Source: Paenibacillus aceris | GTDB taxonomy: Bacteria > Bacillota > Bacilli > Paenibacillales > NBRC-103111 | NCBI RefSeq assembly: GCF_017874035.1 | Contig: NZ_JAGGKV010000009.1 | Location: 186,001-250,000 of the forward strand | DNA: 64,000 nucleotides | Direction: 5' to 3' | Shown here: positions 42,826 to 52,054 of the stretch, piece by piece | Layout: each line of letters opens with the position of its first letter | How positions within the stretch are numbered: the stretch's first letter is position 1 | Translations under genes and position numbers: made by a program | Notes under the pieces: model-generated | Seen by the model: only the letters and a program-made list of their open reading frames with translations | What the model was told of the DNA's origin: nothing | The model's database searches: none

Positions 42826-44274
42826 TTATAAAGATGAATTTCCATGTCGGTATTGTCCGGGCGTGGTGTTTTCAAACTTTTTAAACACTTTGAAAAAATG
42901 CCGCGGATTTTCGTATCCAACAAGCTCTGCAATGGTGTTGATCGGCCATTCCGGGTGATCTTGCATGAATTGTTTGGCTTTGGCAAGTCGAAACGTATGC
43001 AAATAGTGAAGAAAAGTAAGGCCCATCTCTTTGCGAAACAACATGCTGATGTAATTAGGATGCATTTGCACATGATCGGCAACAGCGTCAAGCGATAAAT
43101 CCAGTTTGTAATTTTGTTCGACAAAAGTAACGATTTTATCGATGGCCTGGATATGCGGCTGTTTGTGTTCCTGACGGCGTTCAAAGGGAATGAGTTTTCC
43201 AGAGATCGCGGATACTTGTGTATCCTCCAGTGCAGCGCTGCAGTGAGCGCCTACACAGACGAGAAAACGCTCTCTCAGCTTATTGTGGCAGTCGTCGTCA
43301 CCTGAGAAAAGCTGATGGATGGACTGCATTTCCTTTTCGATTTGCTCAATAGAAATCTGATTTTCCAACGTTCGATTCCCGGATTGTGCGAACCCTTCAT
43401 CGTTGACTAAATCCTCTGACTCCTGTCTGAAAACGGTCATGTTGCTAACGGAAAAGTATCGATTACATAACATAGCCGCCATCGCTTCAATATACAGCTC
43501 ACGCAAACTTTCCTTTTCGTTCTGATTCCCACTAACACCAATATGATATCCAGCGCTCTTTGTGCCCATTGTATAAAAAAGATCGCCACATGCCTGTTGA
43601 AGTTCATTGTCTGTAAGTCTTTGTTTGCCGTTAATAAGGAGAACGGCTTGCCGTAGGAAGCGGGATTGAAGGGAATAGGCTTGCATGCTCAATTGCCTTA
43701 GAACACTACAAATGTCTTCTAGTCGTTCGTTAGTTAGCAAAGGAGTGCCATCGTATGCTTGAATGACAAGAACCATTGTATACGGTTCAGGAAAAAGAGT
43801 GATCTGCAGTTCCGGCTTGAGCGGCATGTCCTCAAACGGCGTATTATAAAGAATATGTTCTTTGAGCAGCAAAAGGTCATGTTCTTTGGTCTGTTGCTGT
43901 TCCACACGAATGGTTTGTTCGACTCTACCCAGTACAGACAGAAGTTCATCTTTATTGATGGGCTTTAATAAATAATCCATAACATGATAGCGCAGCGCTT
44001 GTCTGGCATAAGCAAAGTCGCCATAGCCGGTAATAATGATGAAGCGATTACAAAGGTTTTGCGATTGTATTTCCTTGATAAGAGCAAGCCCGTCCATCTC
44101 TGGCATATGGATATCCGTAAGGATCAAATCCGGTTGAAAGCACGCAAGCTTTTGCAGCGCATCAATGCCGTCGACAGCGCCAACAATTTCAGTAAAAGAT
44201 GTATTCGCTTTCTGGATCATGCGGATGATCCCATTCAAAATGATAGGTTCGTCATCGACAACCATGAGCTTCAT
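42826..44274 (-). CDS. Response regulator with AraC DNA-binding domain (YesN type)
   Basis: A 482-residue regulator: receiver domain residues 1-120 (VVDDEPIILNGI, phosphoacceptor Asp in LILTDIHMPEMDG, LLKPINKDEL), a middle helical region, and an AraC-type double helix-turn-helix at the end (LDAVADHVQMHPNYISMLFRKEMG, then TIAELVGYENPRHFFKVFKKFENTTPGQYR described piecewise). Such proteins activate adjacent sugar ABC operons. Overlaps the kinase gene by four bases; both are divergent from the importer at 46184. Confidence 0.93.
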   Translation of the reverse strand: MKLMVVDDEPIILNGIIRMIQKANTSFTEIVGAVDGIDALQKLACFQPDLILTDIHMPEMDGLALIKEIQSQNLCNRFIIITGYGDFAYARQALRYHVMDYLLKPINKDELLSVLGRVEQTIRVEQQQTKEHDLLLLKEHILYNTPFEDMPLKPELQITLFPEPYTMVLVIQAYDGTPLLTNERLEDICSVLRQLSMQAYSLQSRFLRQAVLLINGKQRLTDNELQQACGDLFYTMGTKSAGYHIGVSGNQNEKESLRELYIEAMAAMLCNRYFSVSNMTVFRQESEDLVNDEGFAQSGNRTLENQISIEQIEKEMQSIHQLFSGDDDCHNKLRERFLVCVGAHCSAALEDTQVSAISGKLIPFERRQEHKQPHIQAIDKIVTFVEQNYKLDLSLDAVADHVQMHPNYISMLFRKEMGLTFLHYLHTFRLAKAKQFMQDHPEWPINTIAELVGYENPRHFFKVFKKFENTTPGQYRHGNSSL

Positions 44275-46061
44275 TTTGTTGCCCCCTTACCTAATTTGAG
44301 AAGACAAGTCGTTCCCTCGTTAAGCTTGCTCTCCATTTGGATACCTGAACTATCGCCAAAAAACATTTTCACGCGCTCGTTTACATTCATCATTCCGATA
44401 CCTCCGCCGTTGATCTGCAAAAGCTGCACGTCCGATGCGCCGCTTAACACGCGTTGAACGAGTTTGAGCCGATCTTCCTCCATACCAGCACCTGTATCAC
44501 TAACCGCAATGAACATAAACGAGGAATCTTCCCAGATTCGAATGGAGAGGGTGACTTGTTTTCTTACGCTCGCAATCCCATGTACGATACTGTTTTCAAT
44601 GATTGGCTGCAAAATATAATGGGGACAAATAAAGTTATCGATAACAGCATCTATAATGAAGGATACTTGCATGCGGTCGCCTAATCTAATTTGCTGGATT
44701 TTGATATAGTCTCTGACATTATCCACTTCTTCCCGCAAATAAGTTTCGCTTTTCGTTCCCGACAGACTGTAACGGAATAGCTTGCCCAGCGTATAAGACA
44801 TTTCAGCTGCCTCCGGGTCATCGTTTGCTTCCGCAATCATCCGAATTGATTCTAACGTGTTGTAAAGAAAATGAGGCTTAATTTGCGCCTGCATCATTTG
44901 ATAAGCGGATTCCTTTCTCAGCATTTCTGAGCGGTGGACCGTGTTGACCAACTCGTCCATTCGCCGAATCATGGCATTATAGGAGGAGGTCAAATGTCCG
45001 ACTTCGTCTTTATTAATTTCTCCATGATACAGTGGAAAATAGTTCTCATCAACTTGCCGCATATGCTTGGAAAGCTTCAAAATGCGTTTTGTTATGGAAC
45101 TGGCGATCAAATAATACATGCCGGAAAGAAGTAATAAAAGGATAGAGACCATCATTACGAGCACATATTTGTTCTTTTTGATCCCGCTAAACACATCGTC
45201 AACTTGCTCCATCATGACAAAATGAAGTTTAAGACTGTCGGCATAAAACGATTCAATCAGCATTTTATTCCCGTTGACACTTTGATACGAATATTTTGCG
45301 TTCATTTGGAAGGCATCAGCCAATAAAGCCTTTTCTGAATCCTTAGATAACGTGATTTTTTCTATGCGAGAGATGACTTGATGATCTTGGTCAAGCACGT
45401 ATAAATTACTTCTGCTGTTCAAATTAAGCGATTCGAATAATGGTTTAATTAACTTGGAGGTTACTTTGATATCAAGAAGACCGATATCCTGTTCGAAATT
45501 CCGGTTACCAATCTTATGCACATAATGGAGGTTGATATTTTGATCGGATACGTTATTCACCGTTATCCATTTGCCAACGCCAAGAGGGAGCTTTTTGATG
45601 TTCTCGCCCAACTTGAACTCGTCCATCTTCGCCATTTCCGGGCGAAAAATCATGCCGTTCTGCTGCTCCATGTAGATGGTCATCCCATCAATCATCTGAT
45701 TAGATGAAAGAATATAAGAGAATAACGGTCTGATGTAGGTCAAAAAATTGGATACTTGTTCAAAATCGGTCCGGTAGTTACCGCTTAAATAGGCAATTGT
45801 ATTCGAATTATTTTGGAAAAGCTGATAGGCCGATTCGATCTGCACAGTGCTAATATTTATGTTGTTTAGCACCTGATTGACGATTTTTTGCCTGCCTTGC
45901 GCGTATTCTTCAAGAAAGCTGTTATAGTTTTGGTTGTAAAGGAAAAGGCCAAACGAAATGATCGGAATGAAAATAATGACGATATAACCAATCGCCATTT
46001 TTTTAACAATGGACAAGTTCTGAAAGTTAAAAGAAGGTTTGTTTGAAATAAATGCCACCAC
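44271..46061 (-). CDS. Sensor histidine kinase (YesM type)
   Basis: A 596-residue kinase: two membrane segments near residues 20-40 and 295-320 enclosing a large outside sensor, HAMP domain, His-kinase box in AQIKPHFLYNTLESIRMI and ATP-binding G-box GGGIGMMNVNERVKMFFGD. It phosphorylates the YesN-type partner. The start is uncertain: GTG 46061 lies on AAGGTGG itself; a start a few codons later is possible. Confidence 0.92.
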   Translation of the reverse strand: MVAFISNKPSFNFQNLSIVKKMAIGYIVIIFIPIISFGLFLYNQNYNSFLEEYAQGRQKIVNQVLNNINISTVQIESAYQLFQNNSNTIAYLSGNYRTDFEQVSNFLTYIRPLFSYILSSNQMIDGMTIYMEQQNGMIFRPEMAKMDEFKLGENIKKLPLGVGKWITVNNVSDQNINLHYVHKIGNRNFEQDIGLLDIKVTSKLIKPLFESLNLNSRSNLYVLDQDHQVISRIEKITLSKDSEKALLADAFQMNAKYSYQSVNGNKMLIESFYADSLKLHFVMMEQVDDVFSGIKKNKYVLVMMVSILLLLLSGMYYLIASSITKRILKLSKHMRQVDENYFPLYHGEINKDEVGHLTSSYNAMIRRMDELVNTVHRSEMLRKESAYQMMQAQIKPHFLYNTLESIRMIAEANDDPEAAEMSYTLGKLFRYSLSGTKSETYLREEVDNVRDYIKIQQIRLGDRMQVSFIIDAVIDNFICPHYILQPIIENSIVHGIASVRKQVTLSIRIWEDSSFMFIAVSDTGAGMEEDRLKLVQRVLSGASDVQLLQINGGGIGMMNVNERVKMFFGDSSGIQMESKLNEGTTCLLKLGKGATK

Positions 46062-46130
46062 CTTATAAATGGACAGTTCGGCTTAAAAATGATCCCTATA
46101 AATTTGTTTCTCCGTCCTATATGATAGACC

Positions 46131-46145
46131 TTGTAAGCGCTTAAT
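46131..46145 (+). promoter_or_regulatory. cre-like box before the second importer operon
   Basis: TTGTAAGCGCTTAAT agrees with cre consensus WTGNAANCGNWNNCW at all fixed positions but one. It is about 40 bases before the permease start and in the gap between it and the divergent yesM gene. Confidence 0.5.
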
Positions 46146-46183
46146 AATGGCCGAAAAGTAAATGCAGCGTGGAGGGGAGTAAC

Positions 46184-47089
46184 ATGAGTATAGCATTAAG
46201 AATGGTAAAGAAAAACTGGCAGCTCTATCTGATCATCTTGCCGTCACTTCTTTATTTAATTATTTTTAAATACGTGCCGATGGCTGGCGTGCAAATTGCT
46301 TTTAAAAACTTTATGGTTACAAAAGGGATTTGGGGAAGCGATTGGATAGGCTTTAAGCATTTTATTGAGTTTTTCCGACTGCCTATTTTCTGGAGAATTA
46401 TTAAAAATACTGCTTTACTTAGCCTTTATTCGCTGATTGTTGGTTTTCCTGCGCCGATCATCCTTGCCTTAGCGTTAAACGAATTGAAAAATGGTATTTT
46501 TAAGCGGACCGTTCAACTCGTCACATTCGCACCGTATTTTATCTCAACCGTCATCATGGTCTCGATTATTATGTTGTTCCTTTCCCCGCAGCTTGGTTTC
46601 GTCCATCTATTGGCTGATAAATTCGGGTTCCCTGCGGAAAATATCATGTCTAAGCCGGAGTATTTCAAAACCGTGTATGTGCTCTCCGATGTTTGGCAGT
46701 TTACGGGGTATGCCTCGGTCATTTACATAGCCGCTTTGGCAGGGGTGGATCCGCATTTGTATGAAGCAGCTAAAGTGGACGGCGCTTCTCGTTTTCAACG
46801 GATGATACATATCGATTTGCCAAGTCTCATGCCAACGGCTGTTATCTTGCTCATTCTGAATGCAGGACAAATCATGAACGTTGGGTTTGAGAAAGTGTAC
46901 CTGATGCAAAATGCCATTAATGTTGGAGCATCTGAAGTTATTTCCACTTATGTTTACAAAATGGGTTTAGTCGGGGCGAACTTCAGTTTCTCCGCAGCCG
47001 TTGGGCTCTTTAACGCCATCGTTAACTTGATGCTGCTCATTGCTGTGAACTATGTGGCAAGGAAAAATTCCGAAACGAGTTTGTGGTAG
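46184..47089 (+). CDS. Oligosaccharide ABC permease (LplB/YteP type)
   Basis: A 301-residue, six-helix permease. The N-terminus WQLYLIILPSLLYLIIFKYVPMAGVQIAFKNF and EAAKVDGASRFQRMIHIDLPSLMPT (EAA loop) are characteristic of the LplB group for oligosaccharides or polysaccharide fragments. ATG 46184 follows GGAGGGGAG; the frame's GTG 46169 precedes that site. First gene of the importer operon. Confidence 0.93.
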   Translation: MSIALRMVKKNWQLYLIILPSLLYLIIFKYVPMAGVQIAFKNFMVTKGIWGSDWIGFKHFIEFFRLPIFWRIIKNTALLSLYSLIVGFPAPIILALALNELKNGIFKRTVQLVTFAPYFISTVIMVSIIMLFLSPQLGFVHLLADKFGFPAENIMSKPEYFKTVYVLSDVWQFTGYASVIYIAALAGVDPHLYEAAKVDGASRFQRMIHIDLPSLMPTAVILLILNAGQIMNVGFEKVYLMQNAINVGASEVISTYVYKMGLVGANFSFSAAVGLFNAIVNLMLLIAVNYVARKNSETSLW

Positions 47090-47101
47090 GAGGTCGAACA
47101 A

Positions 47102-48037
47102 ATGGTTAATCCTGAACAGACATTGTCGCTAGAAACACGAAAGTCGCCTACCCGCATTCTTGAAAGCAGTGTAGACCGATTGTATTTATTCTTTGTCTAC
47201 TTGTTTTTGATCATTTGCTTAGTTATCGTCGCATATCCGCTTATCTATATTGTGAGCTCATCATTCAGCTCCTCATCGGCTGTTATCTCTGGCAAGGTGT
47301 GGCTGCTTCCGGTAGAACCAACTCTTCGTGGCTATAAAGCAGTGTTTCAAAATCCGCAAATCCTAACAGGGTATGGCAATTCGTTATTCTATCTGTTCTT
47401 CGGGACGCTGCTTAGTGTTTCGTTGACGATTACGGCTGCTTACCCGCTTTCTCGAAAAAACTTTTATGGTCGCAATGTCATAACGGCCCTGTTCGTTTTT
47501 ACGATGCTGTTCAGCGGGGGATTAATTCCTTATTATTTGACCGTTAAAGGACTAGGCATGCTCGACACGAGATGGGCCATGATTATTCCGGGGGCAATTT
47601 CCGTCTGGCAAGTCATTCTGGCAAGGACGTTCTTCCAGACCTCGATTCCGTCGGAACTGACGGAGGCCGCACATTTGGATGGATGCAGCGATTTCAAATT
47701 TCTGCTGCAGATCGTTATCCCGCTTTCCAAACCCATCATTGCTGTACTAGTGCTCATGTATGCGATCGGTTATTGGAACTCGTATTTTGAAGCGTTAATA
47801 TTCCTGAAAAGCGCTAAATTGTATCCGCTGCAGCTAATATTACGGAACATTCTCATCCTTAACTCGATTGATCCTACGATGATCAAGGATGTCAGGGAGC
47901 TTGCGGAAAGACAGGGCTTGAAGGAGCTGCTAAAATATTCTTTGATCGTCGTTGCAAGTGCGCCTGTATTAATTCTTTATCCATTTGTGCAAAAGCATTT
48001 TGTAAAGGGGCTGTTGATTGGCTCTCTGAAAGGCTAA
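47102..48037 (+). CDS. Oligosaccharide ABC permease (LplC/YtcP type)
   Basis: A 311-residue partner of LplB-type permeases; EAAHLDGCSDFKFLLQIVIPLSKPI is the EAA loop and GLLIGSLKG the typical end. AGGAGGTCG precedes ATG 47102, twelve bases after the previous stop. No ATPase gene is nearby, so a shared ATPase is implied. Confidence 0.93.
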   Translation: MVNPEQTLSLETRKSPTRILESSVDRLYLFFVYLFLIICLVIVAYPLIYIVSSSFSSSSAVISGKVWLLPVEPTLRGYKAVFQNPQILTGYGNSLFYLFFGTLLSVSLTITAAYPLSRKNFYGRNVITALFVFTMLFSGGLIPYYLTVKGLGMLDTRWAMIIPGAISVWQVILARTFFQTSIPSELTEAAHLDGCSDFKFLLQIVIPLSKPIIAVLVLMYAIGYWNSYFEALIFLKSAKLYPLQLILRNILILNSIDPTMIKDVRELAERQGLKELLKYSLIVVASAPVLILYPFVQKHFVKGLLIGSLKG

Positions 48038-48137
48038 ATTTGGACGCACACTGAAAGGCGGGATGCGAGGCAGCGGAACAGACCAGGTTTGCCCCCGTGT
48101 GATTGATAGACGAAGACAAACAAGGAGGGTTTTGAGT

Positions 48138-49841
48138 ATGGGGAATAAAGGAACCAAAAGAACATGGAAATCGGTAGCCCTGATAGTATTCATTACTACG
48201 TTTGTAGTCGGCTGCACATCTGGCAGTGGTGAGCCGAATGGCAGCGCTAGCCCTAATGGGGGGGGCGCAGACGGAGGGAGCAACGTGAATGTAACCGGCT
48301 TTCCCATCGCCAAAAATAAAATCACAATGAGTGCATTTGCGCCGCAATCGGCTAATATTGCAGATTTAAATACGAATTGGTTTACGAAGTATCTAGAAGA
48401 GAAAACGAATGTTCACTTGAACTGGCAGCTTGTCCCAGGCGAAGCGGCAGCCTTGAAAGAGAAAAAGCAGTTATTGCTCGCAAGTGGCGACTATCCTGAT
48501 ATTTTCATGTCAGGGGATCTTACGAAAGAAGAGCAGCTGCTATACGGTCAACAAGGCGTTCTGCTCCCCCTAAACAAGTTGATCGATCAATATGCTCCAA
48601 ATATTAAGAAGGCGTTCAAAGATATCTCCTATTTGGAGAAGGCGATCACTGCGCCAGACGGAAATATCTATGCGATTCCTTCCGTGAACGAATGCTATCA
48701 CTGCCAATTTTCGGCCAAAATGTGGGTGAACTCAAAATGGCTGCAAAAGCTGGGGCTTAGCGCACCTAAGACGACAGATGATTTCTACAACATGTTGAAA
48801 GCTTTTAAGGAAAAAGATCCGAACGGCAACGGCAAAGCGGATGAAATTGCATTCACCGGTTCGCCAACGGGATGGCACACGGATATTGAAACCTTCGTCA
48901 TGAATGCGTTCGTTTATTTCAATGCCGATAACAACTATTTTGTGTTGAATGGCGGCAAGCTTGGAACCTCCGTTGACCAACCTGGCTTCAAAAAAGGGCT
49001 GCAGTATTTGAATAAACTGTATTCGGAAGGTTTGATCGATAAGGAGGCGTTTACGCAGAAATCCGATGCGCTTTCACAAAAAGGGAATAGCCCGGATACA
49101 GCGATCGCCGGTGCGATTCCAGCAGGTTGGTTCGGTGAATTCACCGATGCGTCGCCAACCGCAACTCGTCACAAAGACTACGATCCGATTGCGCCTCTAA
49201 CGGGACCAGATGGAGCTTCGTTTACGCCGCACTACATCGGTATCGGAAATTCTGTATTTGCAATTACAAATAAAAATAAAAATCCGGAAGCCGCTATTCG
49301 TTTAGCCGATTATCTGTACTCGGATGAGGGGACAACATTATCTAACTTCGGAGAAGAGGGCCGCAACTGGGTGAAGGCAGAACCGACCGATAAAAATACG
49401 CGGGGTACTGCAGCCAAGTTCAAAGTGAAAGAAACGTCTTACGGGGTAGGTCAAGTACAGAACGACCATTGGAATCAAATGGGACCTAACCTGCGTTCGT
49501 CCGAATATCGCGAAACGGCCTATGCCGCAAGCCAGGACATCTACACCATGGATGGATTGGAAACCCGCTTGTACAAGGCAACCAAGGAATTGTACGAAGG
49601 GCATCAACCGAAGGAAGAGTTCCCGACGGACATTTTCTTGACGAATGAACAGGCGAATCAAGTGAAACAGTTGAAACCTATTATTACGGATTACGTCAAA
49701 CAGTCCATGCTGCAGTTCATTATGGGAGCCAAAAGCCTTGACAAAGATTGGGATGCTTATTTGAAAGGACTTAAAGATTCCGGCATGGATCAATTTATCA
49801 AAATTTATCAGGACGCGTATGACAAAGGGTATAAAAAATAA
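48138..49841 (+). CDS. Oligosaccharide-binding lipoprotein (LplA type)
   Basis: A 567-residue extracellular solute-binding protein of the long LplA kind. Lipobox VVGC (Cys about residue 26) is followed by a Ser/Gly/Asn linker, then the binding domain with NWFTKYLEEKTNVHLNWQLVPG and DPNGNGKADEIAFTG (a calcium-loop-like segment frequent in this group). ATG 48138 follows AAGGAGGG; the in-frame 48063 start lacks such support. Probably co-transcribed with the asparaginase-like gene 44 bases on. Confidence 0.92.
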   Translation: MGNKGTKRTWKSVALIVFITTFVVGCTSGSGEPNGSASPNGGGADGGSNVNVTGFPIAKNKITMSAFAPQSANIADLNTNWFTKYLEEKTNVHLNWQLVPGEAAALKEKKQLLLASGDYPDIFMSGDLTKEEQLLYGQQGVLLPLNKLIDQYAPNIKKAFKDISYLEKAITAPDGNIYAIPSVNECYHCQFSAKMWVNSKWLQKLGLSAPKTTDDFYNMLKAFKEKDPNGNGKADEIAFTGSPTGWHTDIETFVMNAFVYFNADNNYFVLNGGKLGTSVDQPGFKKGLQYLNKLYSEGLIDKEAFTQKSDALSQKGNSPDTAIAGAIPAGWFGEFTDASPTATRHKDYDPIAPLTGPDGASFTPHYIGIGNSVFAITNKNKNPEAAIRLADYLYSDEGTTLSNFGEEGRNWVKAEPTDKNTRGTAAKFKVKETSYGVGQVQNDHWNQMGPNLRSSEYRETAYAASQDIYTMDGLETRLYKATKELYEGHQPKEEFPTDIFLTNEQANQVKQLKPIITDYVKQSMLQFIMGAKSLDKDWDAYLKGLKDSGMDQFIKIYQDAYDKGYKK

Positions 49842-49885
49842 CGGCATCCAGGATGTATTAGGCCGTCTGGAAAGGAAGACTGAGG

Positions 49886-50887
49886 ATGCAGCGCATATTG
49901 GTAGAAGAGTACCGCGGTAGCGTGCTCGAATGCACGCATGCTGGCCATATTTGCGGTGTCGACGACACAGGAAGCATCCGTTATGCATCTGGAAATCCGC
50001 TTCATATGACGTACTTGCGTTCGGCGGCCAAACCGTTTCAAGCGATTCCTGTTCTACAGCATGGCATCGAAAAGCGTTTTGGCTTTACCGGCAAGGAGAC
50101 AGCCGTTATTGCCGGATCGCACCGGGGAGAACCATTCCATATTGAAGCGGTCGAGTCGATGCTTCACAAAATTGGAATCGGGGAAGAGAAGCTCGTCTGT
50201 GCATCGACGTATCCCTTAAATGTGAGTGCAAGAGATGAGGTCGTGCGGAAGAGCAGTCCGAAGCGGCGGGTGTTTCACAACTGCTCCGGCAAGCATTCCG
50301 GAATATTGGCGCTGTGCAAAGGGTTGGGTTATGAAATGGAGTCCTATTGCGACCCCGAACATCCTGCCCAAAGGCAAATCTTGCGTACGCTGGCTTCGCT
50401 GTCCGAGGTGCCGGAAGAGCAGATTCCGATTGGGATCGACGGCTGTGGATTTCCTGTCTTCGCTCTTCCGCTTGATGGATTAGCAAGAGCCTACTTGAAG
50501 CTGGCATGCCCTAATCTGATTGTGGATGTGCAAATCAGATCCGCCGTTGAGAAACTGACCGCACTTATGAGTGAGCACAATGAAATGATTGCAGGCACAG
50601 ATTTTATATGTTCCGTCCTGCTGAGGGACTCGAACATCGTCGCTAAAGGAGGCGCCAAAGGTGTTTATTGCTTCGGATTGAAGAACGAGCGCTTGGCGTT
50701 TGCTTTGAAGGTGCTGGACGGTTCTGAGGAGGAGTGGCCGCTCATTGTCGCTTCCATTCTGGAGCAAATCAACTATCCAAACCATGCGACGATAGACGAT
50801 TTATATCGAATATCTCAGGCGACCATTAGGAACGATGCCAATCGGATTGTCGGATTCAGCAAGGCGGTATTTGATCTAACTGAATAA
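49886..50887 (+). CDS. L-asparaginase II family protein (Rhizobium etli ReAII type)
   Basis: A 333-residue member of the Pfam asparaginase II family, unrelated to bacterial type I/II amidohydrolases of E. coli. Markers are YLRSAAKPFQAIPVL (Ser and Lys of the active site), HNCSGKHSGILAL (Cys-Ser-x-Lys), and GIDGCGFPVFALPL. In the R. etli enzyme the two Ser-Lys pairs hydrolyse asparagine and a Cys pair binds zinc. Here GGAAAGGAAG precedes the ATG and no terminator lies before it, so it rides with the importer genes. Ends at its own terminator. Confidence 0.87.
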   Translation: MQRILVEEYRGSVLECTHAGHICGVDDTGSIRYASGNPLHMTYLRSAAKPFQAIPVLQHGIEKRFGFTGKETAVIAGSHRGEPFHIEAVESMLHKIGIGEEKLVCASTYPLNVSARDEVVRKSSPKRRVFHNCSGKHSGILALCKGLGYEMESYCDPEHPAQRQILRTLASLSEVPEEQIPIGIDGCGFPVFALPLDGLARAYLKLACPNLIVDVQIRSAVEKLTALMSEHNEMIAGTDFICSVLLRDSNIVAKGGAKGVYCFGLKNERLAFALKVLDGSEEEWPLIVASILEQINYPNHATIDDLYRISQATIRNDANRIVGFSKAVFDLTE

Positions 50888-50917
50888 ACATGAACAGGAT
50901 ATGTTCGATTTATTAAG

Positions 50918-50941
50918 CCACTCCTTTCAGGAGTGGTTTTG
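50918..50941 (+). terminator. Terminator after the asparaginase-like gene
   Basis: CCACTCC (50918-50924), loop TTTCA, GGAGTGG (50930-50936) and then TTTTGT. Confidence 0.82.
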
Positions 50942-51064
50942 TCTTCTGTTTTTCGCCTAAATAGCGCCCTCTTGTTCCCATAAAGTGGGCGTCATGTCGA
51001 TTGGTATAAAAAGAAATATGATATAATGAGCTTGATTTGGGAGATGAGAGAGGATGGGTACGTG

Positions 51065-51820
51065 ATGAAGTTAATTGATTTGAGTGTGCCGATTAGTCCA
51101 AGCATCCGCGAACCGCTGCCGGCAAAGATCGAGTATGCGAGCCATGAAGACGGAGCGCTTCAAGCAGCAGCGGTACTAGGGCTCAAGCAGGAAGATTTTC
51201 CGGAACGCAAGGCGTGGGCGACAGAAACGGTAACGTTGAACACGCATGCGGGAACTCATATTGATGCGCCATGGCACTATTGGCCTACTTCCGAAGGGAA
51301 GCAGGCACGGACGATTGATGAGATGCCGCTCGAATGGTTCTATTCCGATGGTGTGCTGCTCGATTTCAGTTCCAAGCCTCCGGGATATGAGATTACAACG
51401 GACGACTTGATAGCGGAACTAAAACGGATTGCGTATACGTTGAAACCGCTCGATATTGTTCTTATACGAAGCGATGCGGACAAGCGGCTGTACCACGAAC
51501 ATTATGCATTTATGCATGCAGGGGTATCGGCCGAAGCAACACTCTGGTTGCTGGATCAAGGCATTAAGGTAGTAGGCACTGACGGCTGGGGGTGGGATAT
51601 CCCGCTCAACCTGCAGGCCGAAGCATATAAAAAGGAACCGAAGCCGGGCGTTTTGTGGGCAGCGCATTATGTCGGCAAGGATCGGGAATATTGCCAGATC
51701 GAGAAGCTGGCTAATTTGGAGCAAATTCCGAAGCCGTTCGGTTTCAAAGTATGCTGTTTTCCGATTAAAGTGGAAAAGGCGAGTGCTGGCTGGGCGCGTC
51801 CCGTCGCGATCGTGGAATAA
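51065..51820 (+). CDS. Cyclase family protein (kynurenine formamidase-like metal hydrolase)
   Basis: A 251-residue metal-dependent amidohydrolase-like protein. The metal site HAGTHIDAPWHY (His-x-x-x-His-x-Asp-x-x-x-His pattern) is exact, and DIVLIRSDADKRL and VGTDGWGWD are further family marks. Relatives hydrolyse N-formylkynurenine or isatin. ATG 51065 is well placed after GAGAGAGGATGG; the frame is open upstream without cause. A perfect terminator follows, so it is a separate unit. Confidence 0.87.
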   Translation: MKLIDLSVPISPSIREPLPAKIEYASHEDGALQAAAVLGLKQEDFPERKAWATETVTLNTHAGTHIDAPWHYWPTSEGKQARTIDEMPLEWFYSDGVLLDFSSKPPGYEITTDDLIAELKRIAYTLKPLDIVLIRSDADKRLYHEHYAFMHAGVSAEATLWLLDQGIKVVGTDGWGWDIPLNLQAEAYKKEPKPGVLWAAHYVGKDREYCQIEKLANLEQIPKPFGFKVCCFPIKVEKASAGWARPVAIVE

Positions 51821-51830
51821 TTGAAGACCC

Positions 51831-51870
51831 AAAACCAGTATAACGGGAAACCGTTATACTGGTTTTTTTT
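51831..51870 (+). terminator. Terminator after the cyclase gene
   Basis: AAAACCAGTATAACGG pairs perfectly with CCGTTATACTGGTTTT around GAAA and ends in a T run. Confidence 0.95.
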
Positions 51871-51883
51871 ATCCTTAATTTTT

Positions 51884-51903
51884 TTTTTTTCTTAAGAAAA
51901 AAA
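51884..51903. repeat. T-tract/A-tract palindrome
   Basis: Seven T, CTTAAG, seven A: a perfect 20-base palindrome inside a longer T run, just upstream of the multicopper oxidase promoter. It may act as an extra terminator or as an UP-like/curved element. Confidence 0.45.
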
Positions 51904-51906
51904 TGG

Positions 51907-51935
51907 TTTACAAACCGCTTGATTCGGCATATATT
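51907..51935 (+). promoter_or_regulatory. Promoter of the multicopper oxidase operon
   Basis: -35 TTTACA (51907-51912), 17-base spacer, -10 TATATT (51930-51935). It gives a leader of about 110 bases before the start codon, which holds three GTTTCC-type hexamers. Confidence 0.6.
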
Positions 51936-51946
51936 TAAGTCAAAGT

Positions 51947-52005
51947 GTTTCCTTTGGTAAACTTTTTGTCCCATTGGAAACAAAATTTTTACCCAAAATG
52001 TTTCC
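51947..52005 (+). promoter_or_regulatory. Cluster of GTTTCC/GGAAAC half-sites in the oxidase leader
   Basis: GTTTCC at 51947-51952, GGAAAC at 51976-51981 and GTTTCC at 52000-52005 follow the promoter. The middle one reads GGAAACAAAATTT, identical to an arm of the MarR-type operator at 28242-28254. Possible repressor site; no proof. Confidence 0.4.
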
Positions 52006-52054
52006 TTAGTGCAAAAAAATTGTAAACAAGCAATATAAAAAGGGAGGATATAAG

